Shown one piece after another: positions 52,465 through 61,160 of a stretch of 64,000 nt of DNA (the stretch's first letter is position 1; each line of letters starts with the position of its first letter). The stretch is from Gp13-AA77 sp035949375 (GTDB lineage Bacteria; Acidobacteriota; Terriglobia; UBA7540): contig DASZIG010000049.1 in assembly GCA_035949375.1 (NCBI GenBank), forward strand, positions 62,001 to 126,000. Direction: 5' to 3'. Both the position numbers and the translations under genes were made by a program. Under the pieces are notes generated by a model. The model was not told where the DNA came from and made no database searches. It was given only the letters and a program-made list of their open reading frames with translations.

Positions 52465-53508
52465 ATGAAATCACCGGAGACGTTCGGCCTTTCGCGAAGA
52501 CAATTCTTGAGACGCGCGGGCGCAGGCGCTGCGGGCGCCGCCCTGGCTCCCGCCATTCTGCTCGGGAAGTCCAACAAGTCGGGTAGCCGGGTGGTGCTCG
52601 GCGATGGCAGCCACACTTACGAACTTGTGGCAGGTTGGGGCCAGCTCCCGAACGGGGTCAAGTACGGATATACCCACGGCGTGCAGATCGACCGGCACAA
52701 TCGCGTGATCGTCCACAACCAAAGCAAGGACTCGGTGATCATCTTCGATCACAAGGGCAAATTCATCAAGTCCTGGGGTCCTGAATTCCAGAAGGGCGCG
52801 CATGGGTGCCTCCTGCGCAAAGAGGACGGCGTAGAGTATCTGTACCTGTCCGACTACGAGCGCCACATCGTGGTGAAGACCACGCTCGACGGTGAGACGC
52901 TGTGGACCATCAATTGGCCGCAGGATTCGGGCGTTTACAAGGAAGAAGCCGAGTTCAAGCCCACCAACACGGTCGTCGCGCCAAACGGCGACATTTACGT
53001 GACCGACGGCTACGGTCTGAGCTACGTCCATCAGTACAATCCGAAGCGCGAGCGCATCCGAACTTGGGGCGGCAAGGGCAAGGAGGCCGGCAAGCTCGAT
53101 TGCCCGCACGGCATCTGGGTCGATACGCGGGGCGACGAGCCGATCCTGGTAGTGGCTGATCGCTCCAATGCCCGCCTTCAGACGTTCACGCTCGATGGCA
53201 AGCACATCGCCTTCTACACCGACGCCATGCGCGCGCCGTGCCACTTCGACCAGGCGCGGAATGGCGATCTGCTGATTCCGGACCTGCACGGCGTGGTCAC
53301 GATCTACGATCGCAACAACAAGTCGGTCGCGCAACTTGGCGACAATCCCGGGGTTTGGGACGCGAAGGCCTGGCCGAACCTGCCCGACACCACCTGGATA
53401 CCCGGCAAGTTCATCTCGCCGCACGCCGCCTGCTGGGACAAGCACGGGGATATGTACGTGGTTGAGTGGATTCAGGAGGGACGGGTCACGAAGTTACGAC
53501 GCGTGTGA
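52465..53508 (+). CDS. Tat-exported NHL-repeat protein
   Basis: The ATG at 52465 is preferred (GGGGAGG 10 bases upstream) over the GTG at 52453. 347 residues. The N-terminus is a twin-arginine signal (FGLSRRQFLRRAGAGAAGAA), cut after PAILLG. The rest is NHL-type beta-propeller repeats such as GWGQLPNGVKYGYTHGVQID, KLDCPHGIWVDTRG and HFDQARNGDLLIPDLHGVVT. Related proteins are secreted sugar- or lactone-handling propellers (6-bladed). Substrate unknown. Together with the Tat-exported DUF1501 protein downstream it is probably one transcription unit. Confidence 0.85.
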   Translation: MKSPETFGLSRRQFLRRAGAGAAGAALAPAILLGKSNKSGSRVVLGDGSHTYELVAGWGQLPNGVKYGYTHGVQIDRHNRVIVHNQSKDSVIIFDHKGKFIKSWGPEFQKGAHGCLLRKEDGVEYLYLSDYERHIVVKTTLDGETLWTINWPQDSGVYKEEAEFKPTNTVVAPNGDIYVTDGYGLSYVHQYNPKRERIRTWGGKGKEAGKLDCPHGIWVDTRGDEPILVVADRSNARLQTFTLDGKHIAFYTDAMRAPCHFDQARNGDLLIPDLHGVVTIYDRNNKSVAQLGDNPGVWDAKAWPNLPDTTWIPGKFISPHAACWDKHGDMYVVEWIQEGRVTKLRRV

Positions 53509-53519
53509 GGCAGTGCCAA

Positions 53520-53608
53520 CGAGTGGCGAGTGACAAGTGGCAAGCACTCGCGGCGACCGGCTGGGCATCGTCAATCAGCGTTCTTGTAACTTGCCACTTG
53601 CCACTCGT
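53520..53608. repeat. Long inverted repeat of the GTGGCAAGTGGC type
   Basis: The left arm, from 53520 to 53544, is built of GAGTGGCGAGTGACAAGTGG, and the right arm at 53583-53608 is its near reverse complement (CTTGTAACTTGCCACTTGCC and so on), with about 38 bases between. Lies between the NHL gene and DUF1501. Confidence 0.75.
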
Positions 53609-53644
53609 ACATAGCAGGCGCACCTTTGACTGGAGAACGACCCA

Positions 53645-55024
53645 ATGTTTCGGCTTGATGCCGACAAGAAAATCGAATTCTGCGACGGCGTAAGCCGCCG
53701 CGACTTCCTGCACGCCGGCGCGCTTGGATTCCTCGGCCTGACGCTGCCCGAGTTCTTCGCCCTGAAAGCGGCGGGTGCGGTTGATCCCGCCAAGGACGTG
53801 AACTGCATCCAGCTGATGCTGGTGGGCGGCCCCAGCCAGCTCGACACCTGGGACATGAAGCCGGACGCGCCGGCTTCCATCCGCGGACCCTACAAGCCCA
53901 TCAAGACCAACGTCTCCGGCATGGAGATTTCGGAAATCTTCCCCCGCATGGCCACGCACGCGGACAAGTTCGCGCTGCTGCGCTCCTGCTATCACACGGC
54001 CGCCGCCGTGCACGACACCGGCTGCCAGATGATGCAGACCGGCCGGCTGTTTCAGGGCGGACTCGAGTCGCCGAATTACGGCTCGGTGCTGCGCTACGAA
54101 AAGGGACCACGCGGCGACATGCCGCCCAATGTCCTGATCCCTTACACCATCGGGCAGCTCGGCGGCAACCTGCCCCACGGCGATACCGCCGGGTTCCTCG
54201 GCAAGGCATACGACCCTTTCGTGCTGAACGCCGACCCTGCCGATCCCAATTTCAAGGTCCCGGACATGCTGCCGCCCGATTACATCTCGGCGGTGCGCGT
54301 GGACCGGCGGCGAAGCTGGCGCCAGGAGATCGACAAATCCGTCCAGTATTTTGAGGATGCCAACCAGGACGCGAAGCTCATGGATGCGACCTTTGACCAG
54401 GCCTACACCCTGATGACCTCCGCCAAGGCGCGCGAGGCATTTGAGCTCGGGCAGGAGTCCGAGGACGTGCGCAAGCGTTATGGCATGAATCGCTTCGGCC
54501 AGGGGTGTTTGCTCGCGCGGCGGCTCGTCGAGCGCGGCGTGCGATTTGTGACCGTCAACATGTTCGAGACCGTGTTCAACGACATCACCTGGGACATTCA
54601 CGGCTCCGCGCCCTTCAGCCCCATCAGTTGCTACAGCGATCTGGTGGGTCCGATGTTTGATAATGCCTACAGCTCCCTGCTTGAGGACCTGAGCCGCCAG
54701 GGGCTGCTCGAAAGCACGCTGGTGCTGGCCACGGGCGAGTTCGGACGCACGCCGCGCATCAATCCCGCCGGGGGACGCGATCACTGGCCGCAGTGCTGGA
54801 CGGCGGTGCTCGCAGGCGGCGGAATCAAGGGCGGGCAAGTCGTGGGAGCGTCGGACAATATCGCCGGCGCGCCCAAAGACCGCCCCGTGATGCCGGCCCA
54901 TGTCGCAGCCACGGTCTACAAGTGCCTCGGGATTCCGATCGATAAGGAACTGAAGACCCCGCAAGGCCGCGTGGTGCGGCTGGTCGATCACGGGTTCGAT
55001 CCGATCGATGAGTTGCTGGCGTGA
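53645..55024 (+). CDS. DUF1501 family Tat-exported protein, second subfamily
   Basis: 459 residues with the Tat motif in GVSRRDFLHAGALGFLGLTL. It is a DUF1501 protein of the planctomycete/acidobacterial type with MLVGGPSQLDTWDMKPDAP, HTAAAVHDTGCQMMQTGRLF, GEFGRTPRINPAGGRDHWP and PAHVAATVYKCLGIPIDKEL, and Asp/His metal positions in the sulfatase-like fold. Usually paired with DUF1549/DUF1553 proteins, one of which follows at 55826. A toxin-antitoxin module lies between, flanked by a duplicated copy of this gene's 3' end, so the original 3' end may have been longer. Confidence 0.9.
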   Translation: MFRLDADKKIEFCDGVSRRDFLHAGALGFLGLTLPEFFALKAAGAVDPAKDVNCIQLMLVGGPSQLDTWDMKPDAPASIRGPYKPIKTNVSGMEISEIFPRMATHADKFALLRSCYHTAAAVHDTGCQMMQTGRLFQGGLESPNYGSVLRYEKGPRGDMPPNVLIPYTIGQLGGNLPHGDTAGFLGKAYDPFVLNADPADPNFKVPDMLPPDYISAVRVDRRRSWRQEIDKSVQYFEDANQDAKLMDATFDQAYTLMTSAKAREAFELGQESEDVRKRYGMNRFGQGCLLARRLVERGVRFVTVNMFETVFNDITWDIHGSAPFSPISCYSDLVGPMFDNAYSSLLEDLSRQGLLESTLVLATGEFGRTPRINPAGGRDHWPQCWTAVLAGGGIKGGQVVGASDNIAGAPKDRPVMPAHVAATVYKCLGIPIDKELKTPQGRVVRLVDHGFDPIDELLA

Positions 55025-55094
55025 CTCCGCCCGGGCAGCCTGTGATAGCATCTATTGAGATGCTTTAACAATGCCTTTAAGGAGCCGAGATCGC

Positions 55095-55397
55095 ATGATT
55101 GACACTGACTTCGTCACCGACATCGAGCCTTTGACCGCGTTCAAGCGGGACACGGTGAAATTCGCCAGGCATTTGAAGCGAAGCCGCCGGCCGATGGTTC
55201 TGACGGTGGATGGTCGGGCGCGTTTCGTCGTTTTCGACGCGGAGGCCTTCGCAGATTGGAAGGACCAACTCGAAACTGTTCTGGCCGTGCGCGAGGCGCT
55301 GGCGGAGGAGGGCCCGGGCCGGCCCGCAGAGCAGGTTCACGCGGAGTTGAGGAAGAAGCACTTTGGCGTATCGCGTCGAGCACAGAAGGCGGGCTGA
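55095..55397 (+). CDS. Antitoxin-like protein, Phd/YefM type
   Basis: 100 residues with AAGGAG about 10 bases before the ATG. It begins MIDTDFVTDIEPLTAFKRDT, then LKRSRRPMVLTVDGRARFVV and FDAEAFADWKDQLETVLAVR, the N-terminal DNA-binding fold of Phd/YefM antitoxins. The end, with VHAELRKKHFGVSRRAQKAG, would wrap the toxin. It should bind its promoter and neutralise the ParE/RelE-like protein encoded next, whose start overlaps it. The toxin is frameshifted. Confidence 0.8.
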   Translation: MIDTDFVTDIEPLTAFKRDTVKFARHLKRSRRPMVLTVDGRARFVVFDAEAFADWKDQLETVLAVREALAEEGPGRPAEQVHAELRKKHFGVSRRAQKAG

Positions 55398-55654
55398 GCG
55401 CGACCTCGACACGCTTGCCAAAACCCTGGGCCCGGAGCGGTTCGAGATGATATGCGACGCCATCGAGAGCCTGGCCATGTTCCCTGAGCGTTGCGCCCTG
55501 GCGCCGGAGGGGGCGCTTCGCATCAAAGGCATCCGCAACCTCCTCTGTGGCTCCGGGTTCGGTCGTCTACCGGATCATCTTTCAGGTTCGGGATGAGCGG
55601 GTCGAGATTTTGACCGTACGTCACGCCCGGCGTCGACCGCTGCAACGAGTTTGA
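55363..55654 (+). pseudogene. ParE/RelE-type toxin, frameshifted
   Basis: The frame starts at a TTG overlapping the antitoxin (MAYRVEHRRRAERDLDTLAK, then FEMICDAIESLAMFPERCAL and IKGIRNLLCGSG). After about 55555 the original frame runs into nonsense and stops at 55596. Changing frame by one base gives the family's C-terminus, VVYRIIFQVRDERVEILTVR, then HARRRP and a stop at 55654. So one extra base lies near the CCGGGTTCGG at 55553-55562. As it stands the toxin's active C-terminal strand is lost. A sequencing error would restore it. Confidence 0.85.
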
Positions 55655-55670
55655 AGTTGAAGCGCCACTC

Positions 55671-55711
55671 GAGTCGACCACGGCTTTGATCCGATCGATG
55701 AGTTGCTGGCG
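55671..55711. repeat. Duplicate of the 3' end of the DUF1501 gene
   Basis: This 41-base stretch matches 54981-55021, the last codons of the upstream DUF1501 gene, at about 36 positions, with the last 24 (GATCCGATCGATGAGTTGC and onward) identical. The toxin-antitoxin genes lie exactly between the two copies. Confidence 0.85.
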
Positions 55712-55720
55712 CAGTTCGTA

Positions 55721-55818
55721 GTCTCTGTGCCCTCTGTGAAATTCCTCCGTGTTCTCTGTGTCAAAAGCTTTCAACACAGAGGACACTGAGGACCCACGGG
55801 GCGCAGAGAGGTGTTGAG
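55721..55818. repeat. Dispersed CACGGAG-type element, copy 3
   Basis: GTCTCTGTGCCCTCTGTGAA and TTCCTCCGTGTTCTCTGTG form one side and AACACAGAGGACACTGAGG the other, an imperfect inverted repeat ending 8 bases before the start of the DUF1549 gene. Lacks the TTTGCCTTTGG tail of other copies. Confidence 0.7.
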
Positions 55819-55825
55819 ATCGACT

Positions 55826-58459
55826 ATGAAGATTCGCAGTTTCTTACTGCTTGTCGCAATTGTCACGGCCTGCAACCTTCCGTTCCTGATTCGCGCTTCG
55901 CAGACCGATCAGACTTCGCCCGCATCGATGTCCGCTAAGGACGCGCCCTACCACCAGACGGACATGTCGAAGCCCGCAGCCGGCCCTCCAAATGCGCGGA
56001 CGGTCCAGCCGGTGGCAGCCCACGCGCGCAGCCTCGCGGGGCTCGTGAAGCTGGAATTGCTGCCGGCCTCCATCGCTTTCACCGGACCGCGGTATAGCCA
56101 GCAACTCGTGGTGGAAGCGACGTTCGCTGACGGCCATCAGGAGGATGTGACGGCCGGGGCGACGATCGCATCGTCAAGCCCCGGGGTGGCGAGTGTGGAG
56201 AAAGACGGCCTGGCGCGGCCGCAAGGCGACGGCCAGGCGACGCTCACGGCCACCGAGCGCGGCCATCGAGCCACGGCAACCGTGACGGTGAGGGACTTCG
56301 CGGCGCCCGCGCCCTGGAGTTTCCGCAACGACGTGCTACCGGTGATGACCAAGGTGGGCTGCAATTCCGGACCCTGCCACGGAGCCGCCGCCGGCAAGAA
56401 CGGCTTCAAGCTCACCCTGCGCGGCTACGATCCCCAAACCGATTACTACACGCTGACGCATCAGGCCCTGGCTCGCCGCACCGATCGCATGGAGCCCGCC
56501 AAGAGCCTGATCCTTCTGAAGCCCACGCTCACCATCCCGCACGGCGGCGGCCGGCGATTCGCCGTAGGCTCGCCCGAGTATGACGTAATGTCGGGCTGGA
56601 TCGCCCAAGGCATGCCGCCGCCGCTCGATTCTGACCCGCGTGTGACCGCCATCGAGGTGCTTCCGCACGAGGCGTCGCTCGCGCCGGGCGCCGAGCAGCA
56701 ATTGGTCGTGATGGCGCGCTTTTCCGACGGCCGCGCCCTGGACGTCACGCGCTGGGCGAAGTTCGACAGCGGCGACGAAGGCGTGGCCACCGTAGACGCG
56801 AACGGCCACGTCACCATGCACAGCTACGGCGAAGCGCCGGTCACGGTGTGGTACCAGAGCCACGTGGCCTTCGCCCGGCTGCGCATTCCCTTCCCTTACC
56901 CGCTCGAACAGGCAGTCTTCAAGAACGCCCCGCGTCACAACTATATTGACGACGACGTGCTGCGGCACCTCGCCGTCCTTCACGTCCCGCCCTCGCGCCC
57001 GGCGAGCGACGGCGAGTTCATCCGGCGCGCTTATCTCGACGCGGCCGGCATTCTGCCCACGCCCTCCGAAGTCGAGGCTTTCCTCAAGGACGCGTCGCCC
57101 GACAAGCGCGCCCGCCTGATCGATGCCCTCATGAAGCGGCCCGAATTCGTCGACTACTGGGCTTACAAGTGGTCCGACCTGCTGCTCGTGACGAGCAATC
57201 GCCTCTCGAACGAGCAAATGTGGAGCTACTACAAGTGGATCCGGGCGAGCGCCGCGGCGGACAAGCCCTGGGATCAGATGGTCCGCGAGATTCTGACGGC
57301 CACCGGCAACACTGACGAGAACGGCGCTGCCAACTACTGGATTGTCCACCGCGACCCGCTCGACACGTCCGAAAACGTCGCCCAGGCTTTTCTCGGCATC
57401 ACCATCACCTGCGCGCATTGCCACAATCATCCCCTGGCCAAGTGGACTCAGAAGGACTACTACGGGATGGCCAACATCTTCGCGCGCGTGCGCCTGAAGA
57501 CGTACGCGCCCGGCGGATCCCGCGCCGGCGTCGGCCCGCTGTTCAACGACGTTACGGTCTATTCCGCCCCGACGGGCGAGTTCACCGACGACCGTTTCAT
57601 GATGGTGCTGCCGCCGAAGCCGCTCGACGCCAAGGCCCTCCCGGCGGAGACGCCGGGCGACACGCGCATCTATTTTGCCGACTGGCTGACGTCCGGCGAC
57701 AATCCGTTTTTCGCGCGCAACATCGTGAATCGCGTCTGGCGCAACTTCATGGGACGCGGTCTGGTGGAACCGGTCGACGACCTCCGCGACACGAATCCCT
57801 CGACCAACGACGAACTGCTGAGCGCGCTGACGGCGGATTTCGTGGCGCATCACTTCGACATCGATTACCTGATCCGCACCATCATGCAATCGGCCACCTA
57901 CCAGACCTCGTCCCAGCCTCTCCCCGAGAACGCCGACGACGACAAGTACGGGTCGCACTACGTCATCAAGCGCCTGCCGGCCGAAGTGCTGCTCGACGCC
58001 TACTCGCAGGTGACCCAGCAGCCCGAGAAGTTTGACGGGTATCCGGTGGGGATGCGGGCGCTCCAGTTGCCCGATACGGCCGTGCGATCCTACTTCCTCG
58101 ACGCCTTCGGCCGTCCCGCGCGCCAGCAGACGCGCGAGAGCGAGCGCACCTCCGTGCCTACCATCACGCAGGCGCTGCACATCATCAACGGCGACACGCT
58201 CAACAGCAAGCTGCGCGCGCCGGGGAGCGCCGTGGACATGCTGGTCAAGCTCGGTTTTTCGGATGAGCAGATCGTCGATTACCTGTATCTGGCGGCCTTC
58301 AGCCGGCATCCGAACGATTCGGAACGCTCGGCCCTGGTCGGGGCCCTCGCCGCGGCAGAGGCGCAAAAAACGCCCGGAGTGGATGACCCGCGGCACGCGG
58401 CTCTGGTCGATATGAGCTGGGCTATGCTCACGAGCGAAGAGTTTATGTTTAATCATTGA
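55826..58459 (+). CDS. DUF1549/DUF1553 (PSCyt-type) secreted protein
   Basis: The start at 55826 (MKIRSFLLLVAIVTACNLPF) gives 877 residues. After the signal peptide come an Ig-like domain (Bacterial Ig, residues about 80-160 and again about 280-360), then a cytochrome-like segment with CNSGPCHGAA (a CX4CH motif, not a standard heme site), DUF1549 (ILPTPSEVEAFLKDASPDKR) and a true CxxCH in ITCAHCHNHPLAKWTQKDYY, then DUF1553 (NIVNRVWRNFMGRGLVEPVD, LPAEVLLDAYSQVTQQPEKF). It typically pairs with DUF1501 proteins. Exact role unknown; may handle polysaccharides or electron transfer outside the cell. Confidence 0.9.
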   Translation: MKIRSFLLLVAIVTACNLPFLIRASQTDQTSPASMSAKDAPYHQTDMSKPAAGPPNARTVQPVAAHARSLAGLVKLELLPASIAFTGPRYSQQLVVEATFADGHQEDVTAGATIASSSPGVASVEKDGLARPQGDGQATLTATERGHRATATVTVRDFAAPAPWSFRNDVLPVMTKVGCNSGPCHGAAAGKNGFKLTLRGYDPQTDYYTLTHQALARRTDRMEPAKSLILLKPTLTIPHGGGRRFAVGSPEYDVMSGWIAQGMPPPLDSDPRVTAIEVLPHEASLAPGAEQQLVVMARFSDGRALDVTRWAKFDSGDEGVATVDANGHVTMHSYGEAPVTVWYQSHVAFARLRIPFPYPLEQAVFKNAPRHNYIDDDVLRHLAVLHVPPSRPASDGEFIRRAYLDAAGILPTPSEVEAFLKDASPDKRARLIDALMKRPEFVDYWAYKWSDLLLVTSNRLSNEQMWSYYKWIRASAAADKPWDQMVREILTATGNTDENGAANYWIVHRDPLDTSENVAQAFLGITITCAHCHNHPLAKWTQKDYYGMANIFARVRLKTYAPGGSRAGVGPLFNDVTVYSAPTGEFTDDRFMMVLPPKPLDAKALPAETPGDTRIYFADWLTSGDNPFFARNIVNRVWRNFMGRGLVEPVDDLRDTNPSTNDELLSALTADFVAHHFDIDYLIRTIMQSATYQTSSQPLPENADDDKYGSHYVIKRLPAEVLLDAYSQVTQQPEKFDGYPVGMRALQLPDTAVRSYFLDAFGRPARQQTRESERTSVPTITQALHIINGDTLNSKLRAPGSAVDMLVKLGFSDEQIVDYLYLAAFSRHPNDSERSALVGALAAAEAQKTPGVDDPRHAALVDMSWAMLTSEEFMFNH

Positions 58460-58504
58460 GAAGCTGCGAGAAACCGCGCGTAGAAACTGCCCGTTGTCCG
58501 CCGT

Positions 58505-58531
58505 CCGTTTTTCGCCGCCCGTTTTTCGCCG
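58505..58531. repeat. Short tandem repeat CCGTTTTTCGCCG
   Basis: Two exact 13-base copies at 58505 and 58519, just after the DUF1549 gene. Small and without obvious function. Confidence 0.6.
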
Positions 58532-58619
58532 TACGCTGCCCGTCGCGAGTCGATATTCATGATCCATGCCGCGTCACTGATCACACTCTGGCGCGCGGCG
58601 TGAGCCGGAGGTTGAGCCC

Positions 58620-59039
58620 GTGAAACGCATGATTGACCTCGGTATCCTGTTGGCGCTGGTGCTCTTCACCGGCGCTTTTAAGGCAGACGACCCCGCGCAT
58701 TTTGACGGAACGTGGGATACGACCGTTTCCTGCAGCAACGCCGCGGGAGCGATGGGCTACTCCTTTCAATTCTCTTCAACCGTGAAGGGCGGCGAACTTC
58801 GCGGCGAAAAGGGCGACGAGGGCAAGCCGGGCTGGCTGCAGATTCAGGGAAATATTCAGCCGGACGGGACAGCAAAACTCTACGCCAAGGGCCTGGTGGG
58901 CGCGCAGGAATTCGCTGTCGGCCATCGTCCGGCAGGGACGCCATACGGTTATCACATCGAGGCGAAGTTCTCGGACAAGGAAGGCTCAGGCAAACGGGTG
59001 GAAGGCCGGCCGTGCGAGGTTACTTTCGTCAAGAAGTAG
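58620..59039 (+). CDS. Small secreted protein of unknown function
   Basis: Starts at a GTG with GGAGG about 8 bases upstream. 139 residues: a signal peptide (IDLGILLALVLFTGAFKADD) and one beta-rich domain with HFDGTWDTTVSCSNAAGAMG and two later segments LQIQGNIQPDGTAKLYAKGL and RPCEVTFVKK. Two cysteines may form a bond. I have seen similar secreted acidobacterial proteins but know no name. Separate from its neighbours by 160 and 134 bases, with a CACGGAG repeat after it. Confidence 0.75.
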   Translation: MKRMIDLGILLALVLFTGAFKADDPAHFDGTWDTTVSCSNAAGAMGYSFQFSSTVKGGELRGEKGDEGKPGWLQIQGNIQPDGTAKLYAKGLVGAQEFAVGHRPAGTPYGYHIEAKFSDKEGSGKRVEGRPCEVTFVKK

Positions 59040-59087
59040 CGTACGCCGCTCGGGCACAACGCCACGTTTATGCTCGCCAACGTTATG

Positions 59088-59168
59088 CTCTCCGTGTCCT
59101 CTGTGCTCTCTGTGGTGAGAATCACTTACCACGAACAAGCCTTCACCACGGAGATCACGGAGAAAGAA
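59088..59168. repeat. Dispersed CACGGAG-type element, copy 4
   Basis: CTCTCCGTGTCCTCTGTGC and CTCTGTGGTGAGAA make one side and TTCACCACGGAGATCACGGAG the other, reading into GAAATCCC and the ATG of the GxxExxY gene. Partner of the copy at 59571 on the far side of that gene. Confidence 0.75.
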
Positions 59169-59173
59169 ATCCC

Positions 59174-59566
59174 ATGACCGAAAGGGAGAGGCTAAACAGC
59201 CTCACCGAGGCGATTATAGGGCGCGCCATTCAAGTGCATCGGGTGCTCGGTCCGGGATTACTGGAATCAGCCTACGAGGCTCGCCTCGTATACGAACTCG
59301 CCAAACTCGGATTCGGGGTCGAGGTACAGAAGGCGCTGCCGCTCGTCTACGAACAGGTTAAGCTCGAATGCGGATACCGAATCGATCTCCTGGTGGAACG
59401 CTGCGTGGTCATCGAGGTCAAGTCGGTCGACTCCCTCGCACCGATTCACGAGGCGCAGTTAATCTCGTACCTGAAGCTCTCAGGATGCAAGATAGGCCTG
59501 CTGGTCAACTTCAACGTGCGGGCTCTCAAGGACGGCATACGGCGGTTCATCAATGGAAAGCTTTGA
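59174..59566 (+). CDS. GxxExxY-family protein
   Basis: 130 residues beginning MTERERLNSLTEAIIGRAIQ, with the family motif GPGLLESAYE (Gly-x2-Glu-x2-Tyr as LLESAY) and a core VEVQKALPLVYEQVKLECGY, then RIDLLVERCVVIEVKSVD, LISYLKLSGCKIGLLVNFNV. The IEVKS and ExK motifs recall a PD-(D/E)XK nuclease fold. These genes occur in many copies per genome, often inside repeats, and look mobile. Here it lies exactly between two copies of the dispersed repeat, with its ribosome site (GGAGAAAG) within the first copy. Confidence 0.9.
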   Translation: MTERERLNSLTEAIIGRAIQVHRVLGPGLLESAYEARLVYELAKLGFGVEVQKALPLVYEQVKLECGYRIDLLVERCVVIEVKSVDSLAPIHEAQLISYLKLSGCKIGLLVNFNVRALKDGIRRFINGKL

Positions 59567-59570
59567 AGGT

Positions 59571-59643
59571 TTTCACCACAGAGGACACAGAGGAGCACAG
59601 AGAACAGCTTTCTCCGTGATCTCCGTGTTCTCGGTGGTGAAAA
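59571..59643. repeat. Dispersed CACGGAG-type element, copy 5
   Basis: TTTCACCACAGAGGACACAG on one side and CTCCGTGATCTCCGTGTTCT plus CGGTGGTGAAA on the other. It runs into the 5' end of the WD40 gene. Confidence 0.8.
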
Positions 59644-61079
59644 TCCTTGCTCTTCAGACCGCTGCAGTGCGCACCGCCCTTGCAGTGTGCCTCGCCCTTA
59701 TTGCTTGCCATCGCGCCTTCGCGTCAGCGTCTGACGGCGCCCAGACGACCGCCCGGCCCCCCGAATTCACCGCGCAAATCGCCCCCATCCTTCAGAAGAA
59801 CTGCCTCGCCTGCCATTCCGCCGCCTCCAAGATGGGCGGACTGGTCATGGAAAGCTACGACACCCTGATGAAAGGCGGCGCTCACGGCGCGGTGATCGTT
59901 CCCGGCAAAGCCGACGAAAGCCGCATGATTCAGATGCTCGAGGGAAGAATCCAACCCCGCATGCCTTTCAACGGCGACCCCCTGCCGGAGGCGGACATCG
60001 CCACCATCTTCGCCTGGATCAACGCCGGGGCGACCGGTCCTGCACCCGGTTCCGGTCCGGCCCTCGCGCCCGTCGCAATCCCGGACATCAAGCCGCAGGT
60101 GCCGGCGGTCTCATCCGTAGCTTCGGTGAAGTTTTCTCCGGACGGTAAACTCCTGGCGGTGGGCGGATACCAGGAAGTACGCCTGTTCGCTCCCGTTACC
60201 GCCGGCAACCTGCCGCCGGCCGGCGGCCTCGCTCAGGCCACGGACGGCGGTGCCGTGGCCACACTCACCGGGCATGCCGATTACGTTCGCTCACTCGCCT
60301 TCAGTCCGGACGGCAACCTGCTGGCGAGTGCCGGCGGACCCTGCCAGCGCGGCGGCGAAATCAAGATCTGGGACGTGGCGTCGCGCCGGTTGGTCCGTAC
60401 CCTGCAGGGCCACAAGGACTGCATTTACTCGGTGGCGTGGAGCCCGGACGGCAAGCTCATCGCCTCCGGTAGCTACGACCGAACGGTCAAGCTGTGGGAC
60501 GCCTCGAGCGGCGCCGAGGTGAAGACCCTGCAGGATCACATCGACGCGGTCTTCGCCGTGGCCTTCAGCCCGGACGGCAAGCGCCTGGCTTCGGCGTCGC
60601 AGGACCGCACCGTCAAGATCTGGGACGTCGCGACCGGCCAGCGTTTGTATACCCTGAGCGACGCTTCGGACGGACTCACGAGCCTGGCCTATTCTCCCTC
60701 GGGCGACCAGATTGCCGCCGCAGGCTACGACAAGACCATTTATGTCTGGCGCCTCGGTGACAACGACGGGCACTTGGTCCAATCCCTGATCGCAGACGAG
60801 GACAGCATTCTGGCGCTGGTCTGGTCTCCCGACGGCAAGACGATCATCACAAGTTCGGCAGATGGCTCCATTCGCTTCCGCGAGGCCGGCACGCTCAATC
60901 CCGTCCGGGTGATCGATCGCCAGCCCGACTGGGTGGAGACGCTCGGAATCAGTCCCGACGGCAAGCGTTTGGCGGCGGGGCGGTATGATGGTAGCGTAAC
61001 GGTGTATGACTCGGGCGCGCCGGGAGCGCTCCGCACAGGTGTGGTGCAACAGCCAAAGGCCACAACTGAATCTAACTGA
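59637..61079 (+). CDS. Secreted cytochrome c / WD40 propeller protein
   Basis: The frame is open from 59553 but its first 28 residues only translate the repeat, so I take the GTG at 59637 as start, near a signal peptide (AVRTALAVCLALIACHRAFA). It is 480 residues. A cytochrome c-like domain with CLACH follows (IAPILQKNCLACHSAASKMG), then seven WD40 repeats, e.g. TLTGHADYVRSLAFSPDGNL, TLQGHKDCIYSVAWSPDGKL and ASQDRTVKIWDVATGQRLYT. Such proteins are exported partners of the DUF1501/DUF1549 sets. No ribosome site is visible; the start is uncertain. Confidence 0.85.
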   Translation: MKILALQTAAVRTALAVCLALIACHRAFASASDGAQTTARPPEFTAQIAPILQKNCLACHSAASKMGGLVMESYDTLMKGGAHGAVIVPGKADESRMIQMLEGRIQPRMPFNGDPLPEADIATIFAWINAGATGPAPGSGPALAPVAIPDIKPQVPAVSSVASVKFSPDGKLLAVGGYQEVRLFAPVTAGNLPPAGGLAQATDGGAVATLTGHADYVRSLAFSPDGNLLASAGGPCQRGGEIKIWDVASRRLVRTLQGHKDCIYSVAWSPDGKLIASGSYDRTVKLWDASSGAEVKTLQDHIDAVFAVAFSPDGKRLASASQDRTVKIWDVATGQRLYTLSDASDGLTSLAYSPSGDQIAAAGYDKTIYVWRLGDNDGHLVQSLIADEDSILALVWSPDGKTIITSSADGSIRFREAGTLNPVRVIDRQPDWVETLGISPDGKRLAAGRYDGSVTVYDSGAPGALRTGVVQQPKATTESN

Positions 61080-61160
61080 GCGCCGGGCGCAGCATGGCCA
61101 TGATTATTAGCCGCAACTCTTCGCCTTACCCCGTAGCTCTCTGTGTGCGCGAAGAAAGAA

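Noticed and set aside
56336..58567. A 743-codon open frame on the minus strand opposite the DUF1549/DUF1553 gene
   Set aside because: High GC keeps antisense frames open. The plus strand has recognisable domains over the whole length and a proper start; the minus product has none. The same applies to long antisense frames at 30922-33003, 19809-21176, 53486-55051 and 7459-8712.
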